From: Gallionellaceae bacterium
GTDB taxonomy: Bacteria; Pseudomonadota; Gammaproteobacteria; Burkholderiales; Thiobacillaceae
NCBI GenBank assembly: GCA_028714875.1
Contig: JAQTLN010000006.1
Coordinates: forward strand, 62,001 to 126,000
Length of the DNA stretch: 64,000 nucleotides
Reading direction: 5' to 3'
The notes under the pieces were generated by a model. It saw only the letters and a list, made by a program, of their open reading frames with translations, was not told the DNA's origin and searched no databases. Below are positions 23,553 through 31,347 of this stretch, in pieces. A program made the position numbers and the translations under genes. Each line of letters opens with the position of its first letter. The first letter of the stretch is position 1.

Positions 23553-24254
23553 ATGCATCTGCTGTACCTGGACGAATCTGGTTCGGTTACCGACCCCAAT
23601 GAACAATACTTTGTCCTCGCCGGCGTCTCAGTGTTCGAGCGCGAAGCCCACTGGATCGAGCAGGAACTCAACAAGATCGCTGCTCGCTTTGTACCAGCCG
23701 ATCCCTATGCAGTGGAACTGCATGGCTCTCCCATGCGCGCCGGCCGCGAGGGATGGAAGAAGTATGGCTTGCAGAATCGTCTCCAGGCGATCAAGGATGC
23801 CTTGCAGGTAGGGGTTGCGGACCGTCCCAGGAAGCATGTCAGGCTATTCGGCGCCGTGATCAAGAAAGCATCCATCGTTGGGAGCGACCCGGTCGAACAT
23901 GCCTTTGAGCAGATGACCAATCGCTTCGATCTGTTCTTGAAACGCCTCCATCACAAACATGGCGACTCCCAGCGCGGCATCATCCTTTTTGACAAGTCGT
24001 CGACCGAACGGCGCATCCAGACCCTGGCGCGCGAATTCAAGTACAACGGGCACAGCTGGGGACGTACCAAGAACTACGCTGAAGTTCCCGTGTTCCTGGA
24101 CTCCAAGGCCTCACGACTTATCCAGCTGGCCGACTTGGTGGCGTTTGCCCTCTACCGCTTTCACGAGCACAACGACAACTGTTTCTATGACGTAATCAAG
24201 CATTGCTTCGACAGCGAGGGCTTGGCGGAACACGGCCTGTACGTCCGCACCTGA
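23553..24254 (+). CDS. DUF3800 domain protein, 233 aa
   Basis: Starts with HLLYLDESGSVTD, the DUF3800 hallmark (YxDESGS), and ends with RLIQLADLVAFALYR, the second conserved block; acidic residues in both suggest an RNase H-like metal site. Middle basic segments (RLHHKHGDSQRGIILFDKSS) fit the family. DUF3800 proteins are common in mobile and defence regions; biochemical role unknown. GGAGCGGG gives a clear start at 23553. Confidence 0.82.
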   Translation: MHLLYLDESGSVTDPNEQYFVLAGVSVFEREAHWIEQELNKIAARFVPADPYAVELHGSPMRAGREGWKKYGLQNRLQAIKDALQVGVADRPRKHVRLFGAVIKKASIVGSDPVEHAFEQMTNRFDLFLKRLHHKHGDSQRGIILFDKSSTERRIQTLAREFKYNGHSWGRTKNYAEVPVFLDSKASRLIQLADLVAFALYRFHEHNDNCFYDVIKHCFDSEGLAEHGLYVRT

Positions 24255-24262
24255 TACAGGAA

Positions 24263-25150
24263 TTATCCCCGCTTCGTCAGCGAGGGGGCTTTATGTAAGG
24301 TCAAGTTGCCGTAGTACATGGCCTCGCTGGCCATCGGCCTGGTCTTGGCGGTCGAATACTGAAGCGAAAATGTCTCACCCTGGCAACCCGCATACAGTTC
24401 CTGTATCTCCGGGCAATTATCGTAGGTTACAAGCCACGGCGTGCCGATCTGGGTGATTGCAGTGGCGATTTTTGCGTGGTCGGCAGGCTTGTAATGGTTG
24501 CGATAGAGCTGGCTGCCTTTGTGATAGTAAGGTGGGTCCAGGTAGATCAGGCTGCGCGGGGACAAATCGGCACGCAGGCCGCCGATCAGATCAATGGCAT
24601 CTTCCCGATATAGGGAGATATGCCGTTTGAGAGAGGCCACCTTGCGCACTCGTGCGGCCAGATCAATCTGGTTGTAGCGGGCGTCCAGGGCATACGGCCC
24701 GGTCTGGGCTTTTCCGCCGATCACGCCGCCGGTCAATATCCCTGACCGGTTGGTCCGGTTGAGAAAGAAGGTGGCAAATCCGACCTCTATCTGGCTGTGT
24801 TGGTCGGGCGCGGCATGGACGGCTTTCTGGCGCCGCCAACTCTCCATGGTCACCGGCGTTTGCGCGATCAACCCCAGCATTTTCTCGGTGTCGTTAAGCA
24901 CAGCCCACCAGAAAGCGTGGACAACCGGATCGAGGTCGTTGATCAGGATGTGATCGACATACCCCCTGGTCAGCAGATAGATCGCCGCCCCGGCGCCGCC
25001 TGCATAGGGTTCCACATACCAGCCACCGCTTATGCGGTTGTGACGCATTAATTTGGCCAACCAAGGACCTAAGCGTCCTTTGCCTCCAGGGTATCTAAGT
25101 GGAGAGGCGAATGTTCCACCTTGTCCAATTGGCGCGGTATCCGTGATCAT
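24263..25150 (-). CDS. DNA adenine methylase, D12 class (Dam-like), 295 aa
   Basis: YPGGKG at residues 20-25 binds S-adenosylmethionine, and DPPY at 205-208 is the catalytic motif of D12-class N6-adenine methyltransferases. The intervening region contains FLNRTNRSGILTGG, also typical of this class. The start ATG (25148-25150) overlaps the stop of the DUF5131 gene, so they form a minus-strand pair. It probably methylates element or host DNA; the class often targets GATC but the sequence cannot say. Ends 9 bp from the convergent DUF3800 gene. Confidence 0.88.
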   Translation of the reverse strand: MITDTAPIGQGGTFASPLRYPGGKGRLGPWLAKLMRHNRISGGWYVEPYAGGAGAAIYLLTRGYVDHILINDLDPVVHAFWWAVLNDTEKMLGLIAQTPVTMESWRRQKAVHAAPDQHSQIEVGFATFFLNRTNRSGILTGGVIGGKAQTGPYALDARYNQIDLAARVRKVASLKRHISLYREDAIDLIGGLRADLSPRSLIYLDPPYYHKGSQLYRNHYKPADHAKIATAITQIGTPWLVTYDNCPEIQELYAGCQGETFSLQYSTAKTRPMASEAMYYGNLTLHKAPSLTKRG

Positions 25151-25917
25151 GATGGGGCACCCAAATGCGCGAATTGGGGTCGAGCCGCTGGCGGGTAGGC
25201 ATCCCAGGTCTTCCCCTGGAACACCCGCCCGTTCGCTTTCTTGTGCCGTTTCACGCCATCGGCGCCCCACCCTCCCCATTGCTTGAAGAAGAAGGCGGAG
25301 CCATGTGTCTCGGCCTGGATCTGCACGTTTTCCACCCACTCCGGCTGCATTGGCCGGGCCTTGTGACCTGACTCGCCACCGACGATCACCCAATGGATGC
25401 CGCTTAGGTTCATTTCGCCCAAGTCCTCCAGCAAGGGTTCCACTGAAAGAAAACGCACGCTGGCGTCGACCTGGCGTAGATGATCAATACGCGGCAACCC
25501 ATATTGTCGGTCTTCCACGCTCACACCCAGCCAGATGTTTGAAGGGCATTTGCGCGCGGCGAAGTAGGCGGGTAAACGCTCGGATCTCTTGGTGAGTATC
25601 TGGTAGGTGTGCTGCGGGGTAGACCGGATGGTGTTCATCACCTGGTCGATGAAGGCATCCGGCACGTCTTCGTGGAATAGATCTGACATCGAATTCACGA
25701 AGAACACCGTGGGTCGACGGATTGTTGTGGGCTGTAGCAGGCGGCCCGGATGTACGGTCAGCACGAAACCGTTTTCGTAGCCGGCCGCCCCCATCGCGGT
25801 CAGGCGGCGGGCCATGACCTCGGCGTAGCAATGTTTGCACCCAGGAGAAACCTTGTCGCAGCCCGTTACCGGGTTCCTGGTTTTCTCGGTCCACTCGATC
25901 TTTGAAGTCGCGCTCAT
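25147..25917 (-). CDS. DUF5131 (phage Gp37/Gp68-like) protein, 256 aa
   Basis: KIEWTEKTRNPVTGC followed by C27 and C30 (SPGCKHCYAE) gives a three-cysteine cluster like that of radical-SAM-like DUF5131 proteins. Further blocks: FFVNSMSDLFHEDVP, YQILTKRSERL, SNIWLGVSVEDR and WVIVGGESG, all familiar from the phage Gp37/Gp68 family. The start at 25917 is used because the family begins there. It overlaps the methylase gene by 4 nt and may be co-transcribed. Role unknown. Confidence 0.85.
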   Translation of the reverse strand: MSATSKIEWTEKTRNPVTGCDKVSPGCKHCYAEVMARRLTAMGAAGYENGFVLTVHPGRLLQPTTIRRPTVFFVNSMSDLFHEDVPDAFIDQVMNTIRSTPQHTYQILTKRSERLPAYFAARKCPSNIWLGVSVEDRQYGLPRIDHLRQVDASVRFLSVEPLLEDLGEMNLSGIHWVIVGGESGHKARPMQPEWVENVQIQAETHGSAFFFKQWGGWGADGVKRHKKANGRVFQGKTWDAYPPAARPQFAHLGAPS

Positions 25918-25978
25918 AGGGCACCCATTTTGACAGGCTAACGCCATGACGGCATGGGCGCATGGTATCTTTTGATTA

Positions 25979-25994
25979 TGTATTGCACAATACA
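25979..25994. promoter_or_regulatory. Operator-like palindrome between divergent genes
   Basis: TGTATTG and CAATACA with a 2-bp gap, in the 80-bp space between the minus-strand DUF5131 gene and the plus-strand SprT-like gene, 3 bp before the latter's start. A repressor site for either or both genes is likely. Confidence 0.5.
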
Positions 25995-25997
25995 CGA

Positions 25998-26780
25998 ATG
26001 AGCCAAGTTCGACCGACCGAAGAAGCCTATGCCGAGCTGCAACAGGCCTACGACTTCTACAGCCTGGAGCTGTTCGATGGCGGGTTACCGCACTGCCTGA
26101 TCACCTTCCAGCGACTGAAGCGGACCTATGGCTACTTCTCGAAAGATCGCTTCAGCCGGCGGGACGGCCGCAAGACGGATGAAATTGCGCTCAACCCGGA
26201 ATACTTCGCCGTGGTGCCGCCTGTGGAGGTGCTCCAGACTCTGGTGCATGAAATGACGCACCTATGGCAATGGCACTTCGGAAAACCAAGCCGCGCGTGC
26301 TACCACAACACGGAATGGGCCGAGCGGATGGAGGCCATCGGTCTGATGCCCTCCAGCACCGGGGGGCCAGGTGGAAGGCGCGTTGGCCAGAAGATGGCTG
26401 ACTATGTGATTACCGGCGGCAAGTTCGAGCTGGCCACCGCTCGCCTGTTTGCCACCGGCTTCGAGATCACCTGGCTGGATCGCTACCCTGCCCTTCCGCC
26501 GGCGCGCATGCCGTCGATGTCCAAGGGCAGCTCACCCGTTTCCGGCGCTGGCGCCGGCGCATCCATCGAGCAGAACGCCGGCACTCTCCCTGATTCGGCC
26601 TGGATAGCGCCAAGCGAGACACTGGCTCACCTGGTCGAGTCCCAGAAAACAGGCAACCGCAGCAACCGGATCAAGTACACCTGCCCTGGCTGCCAAAATA
26701 ACGCCTGGGGCAAGCCAAAACTGAAGCTCATTTGCGGCGATTGCAACGTGTTGCTCTCCGAGGCGCTGGAACAGGCTTGA
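25998..26780 (+). CDS. SprT-like zinc metalloprotease-type protein, 260 aa
   Basis: HEMTH at residues 84-88 is the HExxH zinc motif of the SprT/Spartan fold (LVHEMTHLWQWHFGKP), with AYDFYSLELFDGGLP at the start of the domain. The C-terminus has CPGC and CGDC, a zinc ribbon also found in SprT. Spartan-type proteins clear DNA-protein crosslinks; in an element this could relate to relaxase adducts, but that is speculation. It overlaps the next gene by 4 nt (TTGA). Confidence 0.78.
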   Translation: MSQVRPTEEAYAELQQAYDFYSLELFDGGLPHCLITFQRLKRTYGYFSKDRFSRRDGRKTDEIALNPEYFAVVPPVEVLQTLVHEMTHLWQWHFGKPSRACYHNTEWAERMEAIGLMPSSTGGPGGRRVGQKMADYVITGGKFELATARLFATGFEITWLDRYPALPPARMPSMSKGSSPVSGAGAGASIEQNAGTLPDSAWIAPSETLAHLVESQKTGNRSNRIKYTCPGCQNNAWGKPKLKLICGDCNVLLSEALEQA

Positions 26781-27994
26781 TTTCCTCGAAAGCACACAGC
26801 CTGCTGTGGCTCGCCACTGGTGGGGCACTGGGATACCTGGCCTGGCATCCCGAGGCAACGCAATGGTGGGTGGTTGCCCTCCCCTTGCTCTGGTCGGCAT
26901 CGCGGACACGACAGGCGGCTTTTCTGGTCTGGTTTGGGTACTACCTTGCCGGCGCCAGGGACGTGCCGGCGGCATTTGCCCTATTTTTCCCGGAGAGCTG
27001 GCCAGGATGGGGAGCCGTGACCTGGCTCATCCACGCCGCTCTCCTGACTGCGCCCTGGGCGATCCTATGGCGCGCCAACGCGGCCCCACAACAGGCCATG
27101 CTGGGCACCGTCGCCGCATTGCTGGCCGCCACCCTTCCCCCTCTGGGAATCCTGGGCGGACTATCTCCGCTCCTGCTTGCCGGCGAAGCTTTTCCGGGTA
27201 CCGGATGGTTCGGGCTTGGACTGACCCTATCCATCTTGGTGTTTGTGGCGGGATGTGCCCGAATGCAACGTAAATGGCAGGCGTTCGCCCTGTTGTCCGT
27301 CGTGGCCGTATCAATCAGCCTGGCGGCGAACTCGCGGTACATGCCACCTTCGATACCCGTCGGCTGGACAGGCATCGACACGGCCATGGGAGCCTACCCG
27401 GAGGACAGGGCCACGGCCTATCAACGCCATCTGGTGTTGATAGGCGCGGTAGAAACCAAGTTGAAGGCAGGCGCCAAGGTCATCGTATTGCCAGAAGAGA
27501 TCGCGGGATTCTGGAGGGCAGGATCGCAATTCTGGTGGCGCGACGCCGTAAAGATGGCAAAGGAGATGAAAGCCACGCTGATCTTGGGGGTCGATCTGCC
27601 GGCGGAGGGAGATCGCTTCATCAACGGCGCCGCACTACTGGGCACCACCATAGGCATACTGCCTGGCCGTGTGCCTATGCCTATCGGCGTATGGCGTCCT
27701 GGCCAGGACGTGAGCGGCGTGCCGGACTTCCTCGGCCGAGGGACGACACGCCTACATGGCATCCCGGTGGCCACCTCATTTTGCTATGAGGACTTCCTCG
27801 TCTATCCCCTGCTCCTGTCCAGCCTGGACAAACCCCAAGCCATCATCAGCCTGGCCAACAACTGGTTCGCCACCGACCTGGCGGCCATCTGGATACAGCG
27901 CCGTTCCATCGAGAACCAGGCCAGGTTGTTCGGCGTGCCGTTGGTGCGGGCGGTTAACCTGGCTACCTCGCCCCCTCATAAACACAAAACTTGA
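26777..27994 (+). CDS. traB: TraB/apolipoprotein N-acyltransferase-like nitrilase protein, C-terminally short, 405 aa
   Basis: The N-terminal half has several hydrophobic helices (WWVVALPLLW; LLGTVAALLAATLPPLGI-like). The C-terminal half is a carbon-nitrogen hydrolase domain with E240 in LPEEIAGF and C336 in SFCYEDF, as in Lnt and the TraB proteins of Ti-type and related conjugative elements. It stops soon after RAVNLA, where relatives continue for several dozen residues, and a ParDE promoter begins at once, so it is probably truncated. The TTG start is inferred from the overlap with the SprT-like gene; no strong SD is visible. Confidence 0.65.
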   Translation: MISSKAHSLLWLATGGALGYLAWHPEATQWWVVALPLLWSASRTRQAAFLVWFGYYLAGARDVPAAFALFFPESWPGWGAVTWLIHAALLTAPWAILWRANAAPQQAMLGTVAALLAATLPPLGILGGLSPLLLAGEAFPGTGWFGLGLTLSILVFVAGCARMQRKWQAFALLSVVAVSISLAANSRYMPPSIPVGWTGIDTAMGAYPEDRATAYQRHLVLIGAVETKLKAGAKVIVLPEEIAGFWRAGSQFWWRDAVKMAKEMKATLILGVDLPAEGDRFINGAALLGTTIGILPGRVPMPIGVWRPGQDVSGVPDFLGRGTTRLHGIPVATSFCYEDFLVYPLLLSSLDKPQAIISLANNWFATDLAAIWIQRRSIENQARLFGVPLVRAVNLATSPPHKHKT

Positions 27995-28020
27995 TGCGAT
28001 ACAGCACCAATAGTATGGTG
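27991..28020 (+). promoter_or_regulatory. parDE promoter and operator
   Basis: TTGATG (27991-27996), 17-bp spacer, TATGGT (28014-28019). The inverted repeat CACCA/TGGTG (28005-28020) overlaps the -10, as expected for autorepression by ParD. Confidence 0.6.
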
Positions 28021-28055
28021 AAAATACTTTCATGCTGATTTCGGAGGTTTACACC

Positions 28056-28301
28056 GTGGCAACCGTGCGCAAGACCATCACTTTGACGGACAAGCAAGAC
28101 GGCTGGATCAAGGCGCAGATTGACGCCGGACACTACACCAACGACAGCGAATACATCCGCGACCTCATCCGGCGCGAACAAGAGCGCAGCGCCGCGATTG
28201 AGGCCGTGCGTGCTGCTCTGATTGAAGGCGAAGCCAGCGGCGAACCGGGGCCCTTCGATGCCGACGTTTTCCGGCAGCGAATGCTGGCCTCGCATGGCTG
28301 A
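28056..28301 (+). CDS. parD: ParD-family antitoxin
   Basis: The 81-aa product begins ATVRKTITLTDKQDGWIKAQ and has NDSEYIRDLIRREQE, the ribbon-helix-helix DNA-binding domain of the CC2985-type ParD antitoxins. A GTG start with GGAGG eight bases upstream is used. The acidic C-terminus (GEASGEPGPFDADVF) would cover the toxin active site. It overlaps parE by 8 nt. Together they would kill or arrest cells that lose the element. Confidence 0.88.
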   Translation: MATVRKTITLTDKQDGWIKAQIDAGHYTNDSEYIRDLIRREQERSAAIEAVRAALIEGEASGEPGPFDADVFRQRMLASHG

Positions 28302-28590
28302 ATATCGCCTTGCCCCCGCCGCTGAGCGTGACCTTGAAAACATCTGGATTCACACCCGCCGGCGGTGGGGTTCGGAGCAGGCCAATCGCTACACCGACAC
28401 CTTGACGTCGGCATTTTCCGAGTTGGTGCAGTCGCCTAAGACAGCACCGACCTGTGACCACATCCGGCCTGGCTATCGTCGCTGGAGTGTTGAGCGGCAC
28501 ATGATTTACTTTCGCATCACGGTTTACGGTATTGCCATCGTTCGCATCCTGCATGAACGTATGGATGCTCCTCACCACCTGTGGGCTTGA
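28294..28590 (+). CDS. parE: ParE-family toxin
   Basis: 98 aa: AEYRLAPAAERDLENIWIHT, then PGYRRWSVERHMIYFRIT and VRILHERMD, all characteristic of RelE/ParE-fold toxins of the ParE branch, which act on DNA gyrase. Begins inside the last codons of parD. Its stop codon overlaps the -35 of the next promoter. Confidence 0.87.
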   Translation: MAEYRLAPAAERDLENIWIHTRRRWGSEQANRYTDTLTSAFSELVQSPKTAPTCDHIRPGYRRWSVERHMIYFRITVYGIAIVRILHERMDAPHHLWA

Positions 28591-28614
28591 CAGCGCCAAG
28601 TGTCTGAATACACT
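28587..28614 (+). promoter_or_regulatory. Sigma-70-type promoter of long leader copy D
   Basis: TTGACA (28587-28592), 16-bp spacer ending in CTGAA, TACACT (28609-28614). Spacer length and overlap with the upstream stop codon match the promoter of leader A. Confidence 0.65.
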
Positions 28615-28620
28615 GGATGA

Positions 28621-28803
28621 AGTTTCATGTGTACTTCGAGGCCGGTCAGTCCCTGAGGAGTTCGCTCCATACCGGCACGCCTCGCGAGAGGCCGGGATCA
28701 TCGTAAATCTGTTTTTAACCCTGCTGGGAATCCACTTTCCCGGTACGGGAACTGTCAATAACGACAGCGTGGTCTCCCATTCATTCTTGCTTAGGAGACT
28801 GTC
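28621..28803 (+). ncRNA. Long structured leader RNA, copy D
   Basis: Lacks the 5' hairpins of copies A-C but keeps CGAGGCCGGTCAGTCCCTGA, GGAG-TTCG-CTCC, CCTC-GCGA-GAGG, GGGATCATCGTAAATC, CCC/GGGAA stem pairs, CTGTC-AATAAC-GACAG and the SD stem GTCTCC/GGAGAC. Located 13 kb away from the other copies, in front of a gene for a secreted protein. Confidence 0.75.
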
Positions 28804-29598
28804 ATGACAAAAAAAACGTTACACACGGGACGGATCATCAACATGTTGCGAACCACTCTTCCCTTCATCTTGGCCGGCACGCTGGCCACCTTCCCCGCTC
28901 TCGCCGAGGATGGCTTCGATTTCATGGGCGGCAATGTTGCCCAGGTGGAGAAAGTCGCCAAGGCACCGAGGGAGGCGAATCCGCACTGCACTGTTGGGCC
29001 AATGTGTGCAGGCCCGTTAAAAAGCATGGGCACCGGCGCAGTTCTGGGGTTGCTTGGTCCAGTGGGGCTCATTGGCGTGCCATTTGCGGCCGCAAAAATC
29101 ACGGCCGATGAAAACCAGAAACTTAATAGTTTCTACCTGGGCACAGTGCTACGCGGCAAAGTCAATAAAGTTGAGGAAATGTCAAAGAACGAATGGGGCA
29201 TTTCTCCCGGACTGGTGAGTGTCAGCCTGGTCGCGCTGATCCTGGATGTGGACGGCCCGGTCGGTTCAGACCGGGTGGTACTGGCCGATAAGCATCTCGG
29301 TTTTGAGAAAGGCGACATCGTTGACGTGAAAATGGTGAGTGCTGAACCCGATAAATCCGAGTTCAACTTCAACCGTCACAAGCCCCGTGTGGTTGCCCTT
29401 TACTGCAAGCACGACCAACCTTGCCAGAACGACTACGACTCCTCGCTGGGTGTGCTGTACCGGCACCAGGACAAGGAATTCCCGGTCTCGCAATACCTGA
29501 TCGACCCGGCCATCATCGCGGCCGACCAGGCGAAGATGCGGAAGGAAGCGGAAGAAACGAAAACGGCTTCGAACAGCGGTTCTTTCAGCTTCTTCTGA
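28804..29598 (+). CDS. Hypothetical exported protein, 264 aa
   Basis: The N-terminus (MLRTTLPFILAGTLATFPAL then AED) is a signal peptide, preceded by 13 extra residues if the leader-defined ATG at 28804 is used. The middle has a glycine-rich hydrophobic segment (MGTGAVLGLLGPVGLIGVPF), then a beta-rich region with ALYCKHDQPCQND cysteines. Likely periplasmic or membrane-attached. Family not recognised. It converges on the minus-strand transfer operon with a shared terminator. Confidence 0.65.
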   Translation: MTKKTLHTGRIINMLRTTLPFILAGTLATFPALAEDGFDFMGGNVAQVEKVAKAPREANPHCTVGPMCAGPLKSMGTGAVLGLLGPVGLIGVPFAAAKITADENQKLNSFYLGTVLRGKVNKVEEMSKNEWGISPGLVSVSLVALILDVDGPVGSDRVVLADKHLGFEKGDIVDVKMVSAEPDKSEFNFNRHKPRVVALYCKHDQPCQNDYDSSLGVLYRHQDKEFPVSQYLIDPAIIAADQAKMRKEAEETKTASNSGSFSFF

Positions 29599-29610
29599 TT
29601 TACCCAAGCA

Positions 29611-29644
29611 AACGGCCCACATCCTTCACAGGATGTGGGCCGTT
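29611..29644. terminator. Bidirectional terminator hairpin between convergent operons
   Basis: AACGGCCCACATCC and GGATGTGGGCCGTT form a perfect 14-bp stem with a 6-nt loop. T-rich bases follow on the plus side (CTCATTTC) and TTTGCTTGGG on the minus side. Confidence 0.75.
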
Positions 29645-29654
29645 CTCATTTCAA

Positions 29655-31274
29655 TCACCGGGGAATCAAGGCTTCCATTCGCGCCGTGCAGCGGTCCAGC
29701 GCGGCGCCGGAGAGGCCCACATCCAGGCACTTGCGTCTCGCCTCAGCCATCTCCAGCACGAAATTCCGCTCCCGGTAGCTTTGCGGGCGCTGCGCAAGAC
29801 CCGGATCGCCAGCCGCGCAGACCTGTCCGGGCCGATCCCGGCAATCGCCATAGGCCATCTTCCGCGCGCCGGTGAGCGTGCCGGCGCCGATCACGCCCTG
29901 CCGCATCTTCGGCGCCAACGCCGCCGCGAGGCCCTGGGCTTGCTCACCCATGGCGCCGAGGTTGGGCGCGAGCAGTCCGTCGCCGGTTTGCCCAAACAGG
30001 GTGTTCTGGGCTTCGGACGCGCCATTTCCCATGACCTGATTCCCTGTGATGTAGCTGCTCCCGAACGTGTAAGCGAGATTCGCCGCTCCCATTGTTGTTG
30101 CACCAGCGGTTGCTCCAGCAGCGCCACCCCCAGCAGCCGCACCACCTGTGCCAGCCGTAGCAGTAAACATCGGCATCCCCATCGCCAGCCCGATCCCCAT
30201 CGTCACAATCGCCAGCAGCACCCCGATCGCCAGCACATTCAGCGAGGACTTTGTCTGGCTCCACTGATAAAGCATCTCCTCGTCGACCGGCAGATTTCCC
30301 CCGACCCACTCGCGTACCGACACCCCCGACCTGGCCACCCACTCCGGCGCCAGGCACTGGCCCTCGGTTGACGCCGTGCTGTGGATGCAGATCATCGCCT
30401 CCATCGGCGTGCTGTCCATGTTCTTCGGTACCGCCAAGTACCACTTCGGCTTGGCAAAGCCCTTCACCGTGGTGGTGCACTTCTTCTTGAAGAAGCTGCT
30501 CGAACACGATTGATTTTGGTCAAACCGCGTATCCGGGATGTAGATCAACCCGAAATGCGCCTGGTAGTGCTGCATGGCGTGGCCCAGGGCCACCTGCACC
30601 CCCTGGAAGCTGATGTTATGGAACAACGGGTCGCGTACCGCCGCCTCGTCCTCATGGCTGCTCTGCACATCCGGGTCCGCCTGGAACAACTGGAATGGGT
30701 TGTGCCCGGCATTGATGGCCATGCCCCGCTCGTAGGGCGTCATGTACTCCCGCGCCGCCTGCCAGTGGCGGCCGTGCCAGGGCGTCCAGTCGGCGACGTA
30801 GACGTGGATGCGGTTGTCGATGCCCTTCTCCACCTTCTGCAAGGTGATCCGCGCCGTGGCGTTCACCGCGTCATACGCGGCCCAGGCCTGGACGTAGGAG
30901 CCGTCGAACGCGACCCGCCGGTTCGACTTACCCATCCCGTCCACCGCGCCCCGGCCGAGGGACACGTTGTTGTTGGCGATCCACTCGGGCACGTCGATCA
31001 TGCGCTGGTCGCGGGTGTTGACCTTCCAGTTGTCTACGCCGATTTCCGCCCAGTTGTCTTTCGGTACCCAGATGTTTTCTGCGGCGGTGGGGTGGCCGCC
31101 GTTGAGCAACGCCGGCGTCCTCACCCAGTTTTGGGTCAGACCACTGGACCACCAGCCCCAGGTTTTGTCGACGCCGTGCATATCCACCACGGCCGCCGTG
31201 GCCTGGGCGGGAATGAGGATGGCCTGCATGAAGATAACGCCCATCAAAAGCCGGGCAATGAATCGGGTGAACAT
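29655..31274 (-). CDS. Exported membrane-associated protein of the pilus/transfer operon, 539 aa
   Basis: Unrecognised family at the end of the minus-strand operon. A signal peptide (FTRFIARLLMGVIFMQAILI) precedes a large extracytoplasmic domain rich in Trp and His (DKTWGWWSSGLTQNW; ADWTPWHGRHWQAAREYM). Cysteines at CSSSFFKKKC follow. Near residue 370 there is a hydrophobic helix (LNVLAIGVLLAIVTMGIGLAMG) and a Gly/Ala-rich run. The C-terminus ends with RKCLDVGLSGAALDRC. AGAGGT precedes the chosen start. Position suggests a surface or pilus-related function. Confidence 0.62.
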   Translation of the reverse strand: MFTRFIARLLMGVIFMQAILIPAQATAAVVDMHGVDKTWGWWSSGLTQNWVRTPALLNGGHPTAAENIWVPKDNWAEIGVDNWKVNTRDQRMIDVPEWIANNNVSLGRGAVDGMGKSNRRVAFDGSYVQAWAAYDAVNATARITLQKVEKGIDNRIHVYVADWTPWHGRHWQAAREYMTPYERGMAINAGHNPFQLFQADPDVQSSHEDEAAVRDPLFHNISFQGVQVALGHAMQHYQAHFGLIYIPDTRFDQNQSCSSSFFKKKCTTTVKGFAKPKWYLAVPKNMDSTPMEAMICIHSTASTEGQCLAPEWVARSGVSVREWVGGNLPVDEEMLYQWSQTKSSLNVLAIGVLLAIVTMGIGLAMGMPMFTATAGTGGAAAGGGAAGATAGATTMGAANLAYTFGSSYITGNQVMGNGASEAQNTLFGQTGDGLLAPNLGAMGEQAQGLAAALAPKMRQGVIGAGTLTGARKMAYGDCRDRPGQVCAAGDPGLAQRPQSYRERNFVLEMAEARRKCLDVGLSGAALDRCTARMEALIPR

Positions 31275-31347
31275 GGGTGACCTCTCTTGTTGTGGGTGGG
31301 AAATACGGAAGAATGGGAAAAACGGATTTGTTGCGGCTATGTGCCGC

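Noticed and set aside
24263-25393. Longer start for the adenine methylase (376 aa)
   Set aside because: The extra 81 residues overlap the DUF5131 gene in another frame; the ATGA overlap at 25150 gives the family's usual start.
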